This document shows positions 39,196 through 46,747 of a stretch of 64,000 nt of DNA, piece by piece. Position 1 is the stretch's first letter. The number at the start of each line of letters is the position of its first letter. The stretch spans positions 17,411-81,410 of the forward strand of contig JASHNU010000063.1 in NCBI GenBank assembly GCA_030041475.1, in the 5' to 3' direction. The position numbers and the translations under genes were made by a program. The notes beneath the pieces were generated by a model. It did not search any database and was not told the DNA's origin. It saw only the letters and a list, made by a program, of their open reading frames with translations. Source of the DNA: Candidatus Sulfotelmatobacter sp. Its GTDB lineage: Bacteria > Acidobacteriota > Terriglobia > Terriglobales > Acidobacteriaceae.

Positions 39196-40935
39196 TCACA
39201 TCCCGTCGTAGTTCGGGCCGCCGCCGCCCTCGGGTGGCACCCAGTTGATGATCTGGTACGGATCAGCGATGTCGCAGGTCTTGCAGTGGACGCAGTTCGA
39301 CGGATTCAGGCTGATGCGCTTGCCGTTGGGTTGGGTCGTGTCATCGACCATTTCGTAGACGTTGGCCGGGCAGAAATTCTGGCAAGGGCTGCCGTACTCC
39401 CGCACGCAGCGCGTGTTGCAGTTGTTGGTGTCGTGGATAACGAGGTGCGCGGGCTGGTCTTCTTCGTGCTTGGTGCCCGAGTGGTAGAGGTCGGTAAGCT
39501 TGTCGAAGGTGAGTTTGCCGTCGCCTTTGTACGGGCCGAGCAGGTGGGCTTCGGGGTAGCCGTCGGCGGTGGGGTTCGCAGGAAGTTCGGCGAGTTTGCG
39601 CATACGGTCATATCCGGCATGGCCGGGATAGCGATTCTTCAGGCCACGGCCGCCGGTAATCATCTGCAGGCCGGTGTTGAACATACCGGCAAACATGCCA
39701 CGCTCGAATCCCTGATGCAGGTTGCGCACTTTCCACAGCTCTTCTTTGATCCAGCTGGATTCGACTTTTTTCTGGAATTCGCTCAGCGTCGCGGCCGACG
39801 AGTCGTCTTTCGTCAGCGCTTCGAATGCCGTTTCAGCAGCGAGCACGCCGCTCTTGATGGCCAGATGAATTCCCTTCAGGCGCGCGGAGTTCAAAAAGCC
39901 GGCAGAGTCGCCGAGAATCATCCATCCGTTGCCCGCGACCGGAGGGATCGCCCACCAGCCGCCGTAAGGCATGGACTTCGCACCGTAGCGGATCATCTTG
40001 CCGCCCTCGAGCAACCTAGCCACAAACGGGTGCCGCTTGAATTCCTGCAACACGCGCTGCGGATCGAGCCGCGGGTCGGCGTAGTCGAGCCCGGTGACGA
40101 AGCCCAGCGAAACGATGCTGGTTGCGCCCTCGCCCTTTGAGCCGTAAATCCATGCGCCGCCGTATTCGTGCGTGGTGAGCGGCCAGCCCATGGTGTAGAT
40201 GACTTCGCCCGGCGCGATGCGGCCTGCAGGAAGTTCCCAGAGTTCTTTCACGCCGACGCCGTAGGTTTGCGGGTTCGCGTTCTTCGCGAGGTTGAATTTT
40301 TCGATGAGTTGTTTGGTCAGCGATCCGCGCGTGCCTTCGGCGAGGATGACAACCTTGGCTTGCAGATCGTAGCCGGGCTCGAAGTTCGACTTCTGGTGGC
40401 CCTCTTTATCCACGCCTTTATCGTCGGTTTGAACGCCGGTGACACGATCGCCCTCGAACAGAAGTTCTGATCCGGCGAAACCGGTGAAAATCGTGATCCC
40501 GGTTTCCTCAACCTTACTGCCCAGCCACTTCACGAAACGATTGAGCGAAATGACGTAGTTGCCGTGATCGCGCAGAAACGGCGGGGTGATGGGAAACTTG
40601 AACTTGCCCTTCTCGGTAAGAAAGTAGACAGCTTCTTTCGTCACCTCAGCGTCGAGTGGCGCTTCTTTCTTGAAATCGGGGAGCAGCTCGGCGATAGCCC
40701 GCGGATCAAGCAGCGCTCCGGAAAGACAATGCTGGCCGATCTCGCGAGCTTTCTCGAGCACGTAGATGTTTTCTTTGCTGAGCTGTGCGTCAGGATGAGC
40801 GACGTTGTGGCCGTCGATCAGTTGGGCCAGGCGAAGAGCGCAGGCCATGCCGGCGGGGCCTCCGCCGACGATGACTACATCGGCGGGCATCTGCGGGCGC
40901 TCAACGCCTTCGATCGGTTTGCGGAATACGAGCAT
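39196..40935 (-). CDS. Electron transfer flavoprotein-ubiquinone oxidoreductase
   Basis: 579 residues. Takes electrons from reduced ETF and passes them to the quinone pool at the inner membrane. N-terminal FAD-binding GGGPAGMACALRLAQ, the family segments GQHCLSGALLDPRA and YGAKSMPYGGW, and the second FAD motif ILGDSAGFLNSARLKGIHLA are present. The C-terminal [4Fe-4S] site shows four cysteines within NCNTRC...CQNFCPANVYE and NPSNCVHCKTCDIADP. Full-length. Third gene of the etfB-etfA-etfQO run, though 103 bp after etfA with CCGCG-type repeats between. Commonly called fixC/etfD/etf-QO; no single symbol is safe. Confidence 0.96.
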   Translation of the reverse strand: MLVFRKPIEGVERPQMPADVVIVGGGPAGMACALRLAQLIDGHNVAHPDAQLSKENIYVLEKAREIGQHCLSGALLDPRAIAELLPDFKKEAPLDAEVTKEAVYFLTEKGKFKFPITPPFLRDHGNYVISLNRFVKWLGSKVEETGITIFTGFAGSELLFEGDRVTGVQTDDKGVDKEGHQKSNFEPGYDLQAKVVILAEGTRGSLTKQLIEKFNLAKNANPQTYGVGVKELWELPAGRIAPGEVIYTMGWPLTTHEYGGAWIYGSKGEGATSIVSLGFVTGLDYADPRLDPQRVLQEFKRHPFVARLLEGGKMIRYGAKSMPYGGWWAIPPVAGNGWMILGDSAGFLNSARLKGIHLAIKSGVLAAETAFEALTKDDSSAATLSEFQKKVESSWIKEELWKVRNLHQGFERGMFAGMFNTGLQMITGGRGLKNRYPGHAGYDRMRKLAELPANPTADGYPEAHLLGPYKGDGKLTFDKLTDLYHSGTKHEEDQPAHLVIHDTNNCNTRCVREYGSPCQNFCPANVYEMVDDTTQPNGKRISLNPSNCVHCKTCDIADPYQIINWVPPEGGGGPNYDGM

Positions 40936-40954
40936 TCCAACAACTTTCCTTCCG

Positions 40955-41037
40955 CTGATTCACGCGGATGAACGCGGATCAAGAACAATTCATTGGTTCA
41001 AGAATCCGCGGAATCCGCGTTGATCCGCGGTAAAGAA
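40955..41037. repeat. CCGCG-type repeat in the etfA-etfQO spacer
   Basis: Repeated words GATTCACGCGGATGAACGCGGATCAAG and AATCCGCGGAATCCGCGTTGATCCGCGG, related to the copy at about 39062. GGATCAAGAA / TTCAAGAATCC pairs make a loose hairpin. No ORF. Confidence 0.5.
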
Positions 41038-41038
41038 G

Positions 41039-42034
41039 TTACCCTCCCGCTTTCGCCTTCTTCACCTCTTCGATCAGCGGGGGAACGATGTCGAACAGGT
41101 TGCCCACCACCGCGTAGTCGGCAATCTCGAAAATCGGAGCCTCGGAATCTTTATTCACGGCAATGATGGTGCGCGAGCCCTTCATGCCGACGATGTGCTG
41201 AATGGCGCCGCTGATGCCGAGAGCGAGATAGAGCTTCGGCGCAACGGTCTGGCCGGAAGAGCCGATCTGGCGGTCCATCGGAAGCCATCCGGAATCGCAA
41301 ATCGGGCGCGACGCTGCGAGATCTCCACCGAGCGCGTCGGCAAGATTCTTCGCCATCTCGATATTCTTCTGCTCCTTGATGCCGCGGCCCACAGCCACGA
41401 TGACTTCGGCCTGGGTGAGGTCGACGGCCTGCTTGGCCTCTTTGAAAACTTCCTGCGGCTTGTTGCGGATCAAGCCGTCCGCGATTTCGACTGGCACGAT
41501 CTCGACAGGAGCGGCGCTGGCGCCGGCCTCGGCCTTGTCTCCACGAAACGCACCGTTCTGAAAAGTTGCGAACCACGGCACGTCACCGGCGAAGCTTACG
41601 TCAGCTGCAAGCTTGCCCTGGAACATTTGTCGCGTGAAGATAAGCTTGCCCGCATCATGTTTGAATCCGATGCAATCGCTGATCACCGTGCGACCCATGG
41701 CTGTCGCAAGCTTTGGAATGAAATCGCGCACCTGATAGGTGTGCGGCATGATCACGAGCTTCTGCTGCTTCGCAGCAAGAAACTGCTTGAGCGCAGCGGC
41801 AAATGCGTCGGGCGTGTAAGGTTCGAGCCTGGGTGATTCGATGGCATAGACTTTCGCGACTTTTTTCGCGGCGACTTCGGCAGCAATCGCGGCGGCATTC
41901 GCTCCGATGACAGCCGCTTCGAGTGGCCAGCCGGTGGCTGCCGCCAGAGCCTGGCCTGCGGTGATGGTTTCCCAGGAAACGCGATTCAGCTTGCCTTCGC
42001 GTTGCTCAACGACGACTAAAATCGTGTCTGCCAT
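41039..42034 (-). CDS. etfA: Electron transfer flavoprotein subunit alpha
   Basis: 331 residues from the ATG at 42034; the longer open frame to 42139 has a repeat-derived start. N-terminal ILVVVEQREGKLNRVSWETITAGQALA is typical. The C-terminal FAD-binding region shows VAVGRGIK-type (VIVAVGRGIKEQKNIEMAKNLADALGG), SRPICDSGWLPMDRQIGSSGQTVAPKLYLALGISGAIQHIVGMKGS and AINKD-like (IIAVNKDSEAPIFEIADYAVVGNLFDIVP). Forms the FAD-carrying heterodimer with EtfB that collects electrons from acyl-CoA and amine dehydrogenases. Confidence 0.96.
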   Translation of the reverse strand: MADTILVVVEQREGKLNRVSWETITAGQALAAATGWPLEAAVIGANAAAIAAEVAAKKVAKVYAIESPRLEPYTPDAFAAALKQFLAAKQQKLVIMPHTYQVRDFIPKLATAMGRTVISDCIGFKHDAGKLIFTRQMFQGKLAADVSFAGDVPWFATFQNGAFRGDKAEAGASAAPVEIVPVEIADGLIRNKPQEVFKEAKQAVDLTQAEVIVAVGRGIKEQKNIEMAKNLADALGGDLAASRPICDSGWLPMDRQIGSSGQTVAPKLYLALGISGAIQHIVGMKGSRTIIAVNKDSEAPIFEIADYAVVGNLFDIVPPLIEEVKKAKAGG

Positions 42035-42039
42035 AGACT

Positions 42040-42161
42040 CCCTGTCATTCCGAACCGGCGCACGGCGGGGGTAAGGAACCTGCTTTGCTCCAGCACGATC
42101 ACAAATACTGCCGAGCTTCGCTCGGCCTGGCCGGGTCAAAGACCCGGCCCCACACAGGCAA
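42040..42161. repeat. etfB-etfA spacer with strong hairpins
   Basis: GGCCGGGTC (42129-42137) and GACCCGGCC (42141-42149) form a perfect 9-bp stem with an AAA loop. Just beside it, GCCGAG/CTCGGC forms another (about 42110-42126). A TGTCATTCCGAAC unit resembling the ATTCC repeat lies at about 42048. No T-run, so messenger processing or attenuation within the operon is more likely than full termination. Confidence 0.55.
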
Positions 42162-42932
42162 TCACAGCACCCGCAACTCGTTGCGCAGCTTGTCCACCAA
42201 CTTCTTTGCGATTTCAGCCGGCGGGCCGTCGATGTGTTCGGTCTTTTTTGTTTTCTGCGGAACGTACAGCTTCTCGATCTTCTGCAGGTTCCCGCCGATC
42301 GCCGATTGCACCTCGGCCAGCGTGACTTTGCGCAGTGGCTTGTTCTTGGCCTGCTTGATGCCGATCAGCGTTGCGTATCGCAGCTTGTTGATGCCGGATT
42401 GAATCGTCAGCACGGCGGGCAAAGGCATGTCGACGAATTGAAAGTATCCGGCTTCGAGCTCGCGCTTTACCCGGATGCCGGCGTCCGTTTTTTCGATCTG
42501 CATGATGATGGTGGCGTGCGGCCAGCCCAGCAGTTCGGCGAGAATCACGCCGGTCTGGGCGTAGCCGTAGTCGTCGGACTGCAGCCCGGTGAAGATCAGG
42601 TCGAATTGTTCCTCTTTGATCGCGGTAGCGAAGGCCTTGGCCGTGTTGAAGGCGTCGAGGCCGACGAACTTGTCGTCTTCCAGATGGATGGCGCGGTCGG
42701 CGCCCTTGGCCAGTGCCTCGCGCAGCACCTGCTGCGCGCGAGCTGGGCCGCTGGTGATGACCACGACTTCGCCCTTGTGTTTTTCCCGTTGCCGAAGCGC
42801 CTCTTCGAGGGCGTAGGCGTCGGGCTCATTGACCTCGTAAGAAACATCTTCGCGGATCCAGGTGCCGGATTCATTGAGCTTTAGTGGCGCATCTTTCTGC
42901 GGCACTTGCTTCATACAAACCAGGATTTTCAA
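42162..42932 (-). CDS. etfB: Electron transfer flavoprotein subunit beta
   Basis: 256 residues. Start is TTG at 42932, supported by AAGGAG upstream and by the conserved beginning MKILVCMKQVPQKDA. Further family features: NEPDAYALEEALRQREKH, the AMP-binding region FTGLQSDDYGYAQTGVILAELLGW, and LPAVLTIQSGINKLRYATLIGIKQAKNKP, the recognition-loop region that docks partner dehydrogenases. First gene of the etf run. A perfect hairpin (42953-42970) lies just upstream of the Shine-Dalgarno site. Confidence 0.96.
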   Translation of the reverse strand: MKILVCMKQVPQKDAPLKLNESGTWIREDVSYEVNEPDAYALEEALRQREKHKGEVVVITSGPARAQQVLREALAKGADRAIHLEDDKFVGLDAFNTAKAFATAIKEEQFDLIFTGLQSDDYGYAQTGVILAELLGWPHATIIMQIEKTDAGIRVKRELEAGYFQFVDMPLPAVLTIQSGINKLRYATLIGIKQAKNKPLRKVTLAEVQSAIGGNLQKIEKLYVPQKTKKTEHIDGPPAEIAKKLVDKLRNELRVL

Positions 42933-42952
42933 GAATTATGACTCCTTACTCG

Positions 42953-42970
42953 GTGGCTCCGGAGAGCCAC
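42953..42970 (-). promoter_or_regulatory. Stem-loop in the etfB 5' leader
   Basis: GTGGCTC, loop CGGA, GAGCCAC: a perfect 7-bp stem ending about 10 nt before the AAGGAG site of etfB. The position could affect translation or mRNA stability. Confidence 0.4.
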
Positions 42971-43062
42971 AGCAAAACTGGTAAGTATAAATGAGCGGTG
43001 AGTGTGGTAGGAAATGCCGCCCTGCGCCATTTATCGATGAGAATTCAACCGGAAGTCACATT

Positions 43063-43078
43063 TGTGATCGCAATCACA
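43063..43078. promoter_or_regulatory. Consensus CRP-type operator between etfB and the corrinoid protein gene
   Basis: TGTGA-TCGCAA-TCACA is an exact match to the CRP consensus half-sites with 6-bp spacing and is a near-perfect dyad. A TCACA just upstream (43056-43060) adds a second, inverted half-site. It lies 38-53 bp before the corrinoid protein start and 131-146 bp before etfB, in a 183-bp divergent spacer. A CRP/FNR-family regulator is inferred; its gene is not in the window. Confidence 0.7.
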
Positions 43079-43115
43079 GACCACCGCAGCCCCGCCGGGT
43101 CAGCATGGCCCAGAT

Positions 43116-43814
43116 ATGCCCTCAGATAGGCCGGACGACCTGTTCTCCACCATGCGCCAGAGCATCATTGACGGCGCGTCCGATACGGCATCCAGCCTCG
43201 CGCGGCAGGCCGTCGCCTCTGGCGTCGCTCCACTCGATGCTATCAACAACGGCTACGTCCCCGGCATGCACGACGTAGGCGAGCAGTTCGCGAAGGGCCA
43301 GATGTTTCTGCCCGACATGATGGCCTCGGCCGAGGCCATGCGCGCGGCCATGGCCGTGCTGGACCCCGAACTGACCAAGGTCGGGGCAGAACGGCCCACG
43401 GCGGGCGTGGTCGTGCTGGGCACCACAAAGGGAGACATCCACGAAATCGGAAAGATTCTCGTCGGCACGCTGCTTAGCGCGCATGGCTTTCGCGTTCACG
43501 ATCTCGGAGTGGATGTGGCAGGCGACACGTTTGCCGCGAAGGCGCGCGAACTGGGCGCCGACATCGTGGGCGTATCGGCGTTGCTCACTACGACGATGCG
43601 GAATCAGAAGGGCGTGATCGAGTCGCTGGAGAAAGCGGGCTTGCGTTCCCAGGTGAGGGTCATGGTGGGCGGAGCGCCGGTCACGCGCCGCTGGGCGGAA
43701 GAAATTGGCGCAGATGGCTATGCCAAGGACGCCATGAGCGCCGTGGACCTTGCCCGGGAGCTGATGAATCAGAAAGTGCTTCGGCAAAACGCTCCCGTCG
43801 CGGAGCAGGCATGA
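43116..43814 (+). CDS. Corrinoid (B12-binding) methyl-carrier protein, MtgC/MttC-like
   Basis: 232 residues. An N-terminal helical cap domain (residues 1-90, with FAKGQMFLPDMMASAEAM typical of methionine-synthase-like caps) precedes a B12-binding Rossmann domain. The latter has the cobalt-ligand motif D107-I-H109-E-I-G112 and the later GVDV and VGGAPVTRRWAEEIGADGYAKDA. Such proteins carry a methyl group between a substrate methyltransferase and a second enzyme. It overlaps the MttB-like gene by 4 bp (ATGA), so the two are made together. No methyltransferase that would take methyl from the corrinoid and no reactivating ATPase is adjacent. Confidence 0.92.
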   Translation: MPSDRPDDLFSTMRQSIIDGASDTASSLARQAVASGVAPLDAINNGYVPGMHDVGEQFAKGQMFLPDMMASAEAMRAAMAVLDPELTKVGAERPTAGVVVLGTTKGDIHEIGKILVGTLLSAHGFRVHDLGVDVAGDTFAAKARELGADIVGVSALLTTTMRNQKGVIESLEKAGLRSQVRVMVGGAPVTRRWAEEIGADGYAKDAMSAVDLARELMNQKVLRQNAPVAEQA

Positions 43815-45286
43815 GGCCAAAGTTCGAACTGCTCGACAAGGCGCTGATCGAGCGCATTCTCGACGAGGCTTTTCAGCTCCTCGAAGACCCCGGCGTGCGC
43901 GTCGCCCCTTACGTGGTCGAACTGCTGAGTTCGGCAGGAGTGGCGGTCGCCGACGGTGTCGCCCATATTCCCGAGGCTCTTGCCCGCCGGCTGCTCGATC
44001 TCGCTCCCCGTGGATTCTGCCTTTACGATCGCAGCGGCAAGCCTGCCGTGCGGTATGGCGGAGACGATGTTCATTTCGATCCTGGCTCGTCGTGCCTGAA
44101 CATTCTTGATCCCGCAACGCAGCAGGCTCGCCCGGCGATGGCTGCCGACCTGGTGCGACTGGTGCAGGTCACCGAGATGCTGCCGGAGTTCGCGGCGCAG
44201 TCGACGGCGATAGTCTGCAATGACGTCCCACAGGAAATCGGCGACTGGTATCGGCTGCTGCTGGTACTCTGGTACTCCGAAAAGCCGGTGGTGACGGGCG
44301 CGTTCTCGGCGTCGAGCCTGCACACGCTGCTCGATGTGCTGGCGATCGAAAGCGGTGGCAGCGACGAACTGCGCCGGCATCCGCGGGCGATCTTCGACGT
44401 CTGCCCGTCGCCGCCGCTGAACTGGTCGGAATTCGCATCGCAAAATCTGGTGGATCTGGCGCGGGGCGGCATTCCTGCGGAAATCGTCAGCATGCCGCTG
44501 GCAGGCGCAACGGCGCCCGTAACGCTGGCCGGTTCAGTCGTGCAGCACGCCGCCGAGTGCATTAGCGGAATCACGATCCATCAACTGGCGCAGCCCGGAG
44601 CGCCCATCGTTTGGGGTGGCGCGCCTGCGATCTTCGACATGCGCACGGGAAAAACGCCCATGGGCGCGATTGAGACGGCCATGCTCGACGTGGCTTGCGC
44701 GCAGGTCGGGAAATATGTCGGCTTGCCCACGCACGCGTATATGGTCGCGGGTGATGGCCGCGTGATTGATGCGCAGGTGGAAATGGAGAGCGGCATGTCG
44801 GCCGTGCTGGGCGCGCTGGCCGGGATCAACATGATTTCGGGGGCGGGGATGCTGGATTTTCTGGCCTGCCACAGCATCGAAAAGCTGGTGATCGACGCCG
44901 AGGCTATCGCCTCGGCCAAGCGATTGATCGCGGGCATCGAGCCGCGCAGCGACTCGCTCGCCCTCGCGATGTTCGCGGAAACCGGCTTGCACGGCGACTT
45001 CCTGAAATTGAAGGAAACTCGGGCGTTGTTCAGAAAGGAGCAGCACTTCCCTTCTGCGGTCATCGATCGCGGCCTCGCTTCTTCGGACGGCAGCACGCCC
45101 GGCATACTGGAACGCGCGGGGCAGCGTGTCGAAGAACTCATCTCAGCGTACGTGCGCCAGCCGCTGCCGGATGATCGCGAAAAAAAAATGATTGCCTTCG
45201 CGCAGCGCGAAGGGAAAAAAGCCGGACTGGAAGGATTGCCGGAGATTCTCAAACCGGAGTACGCACCAGAAGCCGGATTGATGTGA
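43811..45286 (+). CDS. MttB-family methylamine/betaine-type methyltransferase (non-pyrrolysine)
   Basis: 491 residues. Matches the COG5598 trimethylamine methyltransferase family along its length: LLEDPGVRVAPYVVELL near the start, PGSSCLNILD, MPLAGATAPVTLAGSVVQHAAE, GAPIVWGG, MLDVACAQVGKYVGLP, and a MESGMSAVLGALAGINMISGAGML barrel segment. Archaeal MttB has an in-frame amber codon read as pyrrolysine. Here the frame is uninterrupted, as in the bacterial glycine betaine (MtgB) and related enzymes. The substrate is therefore probably a quaternary amine; which one cannot be told. Sits in a corrinoid operon under a CRP-type site. Confidence 0.9.
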   Translation: MRPKFELLDKALIERILDEAFQLLEDPGVRVAPYVVELLSSAGVAVADGVAHIPEALARRLLDLAPRGFCLYDRSGKPAVRYGGDDVHFDPGSSCLNILDPATQQARPAMAADLVRLVQVTEMLPEFAAQSTAIVCNDVPQEIGDWYRLLLVLWYSEKPVVTGAFSASSLHTLLDVLAIESGGSDELRRHPRAIFDVCPSPPLNWSEFASQNLVDLARGGIPAEIVSMPLAGATAPVTLAGSVVQHAAECISGITIHQLAQPGAPIVWGGAPAIFDMRTGKTPMGAIETAMLDVACAQVGKYVGLPTHAYMVAGDGRVIDAQVEMESGMSAVLGALAGINMISGAGMLDFLACHSIEKLVIDAEAIASAKRLIAGIEPRSDSLALAMFAETGLHGDFLKLKETRALFRKEQHFPSAVIDRGLASSDGSTPGILERAGQRVEELISAYVRQPLPDDREKKMIAFAQREGKKAGLEGLPEILKPEYAPEAGLM

Positions 45287-45289
45287 TGA

Positions 45290-45307
45290 GCGGCCCTTCA
45301 AGGCCGC
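45290..45307 (+). terminator. Possible terminator after the MttB-like gene
   Basis: GCGGCC, six-base loop, GGCCGC, right after the stop. It is followed by a second weak hairpin (GGGC/GCCC near 45330). No clear T-run. Confidence 0.45.
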
Positions 45308-45357
45308 GTAAACCATGAAAACCCGCTGGGCCTCAGCCCGCGTGCGACGTCGCGCCC

Positions 45358-45633
45358 CTACTCTGTGAAAACCACCGACTGCACACCGGAAATCTCAAAC
45401 CGCTTGCGGCAGCGCATGTTTTTGCAGGCCATCAGGTCGTCTTTGCGCAGCATGTAGGAGCGGGCTTTAGCGAAGCGGGCACGGTCGCGCTCGTCGGCGC
45501 GTCCGGGAAGCTGGCGCTTCTTGGTGCGAACCAGCCAGGTCACCTCATATTCGGCCGATTGCTGGCAGTGCGGGCAATTCAGCGTGGCTTGCTTCTTTTC
45601 CTGCCGCTCATCGAAAAAATCTTTCTCTTCCAT
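45358..45633 (-). CDS. Small zinc-ribbon-like protein (91 aa)
   Basis: 91 residues with C20-P-H-C23 near the start and a C70/C75 pair (ACKNMRCRKRF) near the end, spaced like a two-part zinc ribbon. The centre is basic (RTKKRQLPGRADERDRARFAKARSYMLRKDD). Probably a nucleic-acid- or protein-binding small factor; family not recognised. The ATG at 45633 has no strong ribosome-binding site. Confidence 0.6.
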   Translation of the reverse strand: MEEKDFFDERQEKKQATLNCPHCQQSAEYEVTWLVRTKKRQLPGRADERDRARFAKARSYMLRKDDLMACKNMRCRKRFEISGVQSVVFTE

Positions 45634-45762
45634 GTCGTTCTTAGCTGCCAGCTGCAGTCGAATCCTGGCTCGCCGTCTTTTCGTGAACCATTAATGACAA
45701 TCCGATTATTGCAGGTTTGCACGGGACAAGCTATGGCAACATGAAGCGAGCAGGCCCACGCG

Positions 45763-45930
45763 ATGCCTCGGAAGAGAAAAACCAAGCGCTTTCGGGCAGT
45801 AACGGCAGTCAAGGAACTGGCCCGCGAGCGCGTGGGTACGCCGCCCGCAGCCAAGGTAGTTCCGCACAAGAAGAAGAAACCGGAGAAGCACAAGCCGACG
45901 CTGGGCAAGCTGCTCGGCGAAGCAGACTAA
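45763..45930 (+). CDS. Small, highly basic protein (55 aa)
   Basis: Start ATG at 45763, stop TAA at 45928-45930. The product begins PRKRKTKRFRAVTAV and is rich in Lys/Arg (PHKKKKPEKHKPTLG). It is too short to show a domain. The Lys/Arg bias and codon use match a genuine small nucleic-acid-binding protein. A longer overlapping frame (45717-45977) has less convincing composition. No close ribosome-binding site is obvious, so treat as probable. Confidence 0.5.
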   Translation: MPRKRKTKRFRAVTAVKELARERVGTPPAAKVVPHKKKKPEKHKPTLGKLLGEAD

Positions 45931-45951
45931 CCGTATTGCCAGCGCACGGTG

Positions 45952-46647
45952 CTATTGAAAGGCAGCAGTTACGGTGATGCTATTTTCCATGACAACAATG
46001 CACTGCGTGCCGCTCGATGAACTGCAGCCTGTCCAACTGACCAAAGTCGATGTGCCGGTAGGAGTTCCGGTCAGCGTTACGCTCGTTCCAATGATAAATG
46101 TCGAGTTACAAGAAGTAGAAGAGCTTGACTGACAATCGATCCCCGGCGGGTTGCTGACCACGGTGCCTGACCCGGTCAAGCTCGTGGTAAGCGTCGGCTG
46201 GGGGCCTGCTGGGGTGCAGCCCTCGGCTGCCGGGCCGTTCACAGTAATCGAGTCCTGGTTGCTGACAATGTCGTTGCCGTCCTGATGCATCTCGGCAAAA
46301 ACCTGCGCTACGCCGCAGTCCTGGTTGGGAGAAGCCACTCCCGTGGAGGTGATGGTAATGACCTGAGGATTATCCGACTGCCAGTCCACCTGGTCGGTGA
46401 TGTCAACGGTTTTCGGGGGATGGATGTACGTGCCGATCGCCTTAAATTGAAAATAAAGGGCCGGGTCGACCCCGCCGAACGTTCCGCCGGTCGAGGGCGT
46501 GATTGAAATCGAGATCAGCTGCGTAGGACGGGCGCAACTGGACAGACTCAACAGCCCGACGCCAGCGCCCGCCAAGACAAAGATACCGATCCATCTTGCC
46601 GCATTCCATTTTGCTGCAATGCAGCAGCCAAGCCATTTCCGGTTCAT
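45952..46647 (-). CDS. Ig-like lipoprotein
   Basis: 231 residues from the ATG at 46647 (TAGGAG upstream). The lipoprotein signal (IGIFVLAGAGVGLLSLSSC, lipobox LSSC) is preceded by a longer cytoplasmic stretch. A BIG2-like Ig domain follows (SISITPSTGGTFGG, FKAIGTYIHPPKTVDITDQVDWQSDNPQVITI, GVASPNQDCGVAQVFAEM). A second beta segment (LTTSLTGSGTVVSNPPGIDC, then VTLTGTPTGTSTLVSWTGC) resembles bacterial Ig-like surface repeats. Likely surface-anchored; role unknown. Confidence 0.72.
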   Translation of the reverse strand: MNRKWLGCCIAAKWNAARWIGIFVLAGAGVGLLSLSSCARPTQLISISITPSTGGTFGGVDPALYFQFKAIGTYIHPPKTVDITDQVDWQSDNPQVITITSTGVASPNQDCGVAQVFAEMHQDGNDIVSNQDSITVNGPAAEGCTPAGPQPTLTTSLTGSGTVVSNPPGIDCQSSSSTSCNSTFIIGTSVTLTGTPTGTSTLVSWTGCSSSSGTQCIVVMENSITVTAAFQ

Positions 46648-46747
46648 ACCGGCTCCTAAGCGGCGGCCTTCTTCAGACGCACGCTGGGGGGAAAGGTCAA
46701 TGTAGTAAACAGCAGGGCAAAAAGCAATAGCGGAAGCGGCCCTGCGG

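Noticed and set aside
43811..45286. Pyrrolysine-type MttB
   Set aside because: The reading frame has no internal amber codon, and no pyrrolysine biosynthesis gene is seen.
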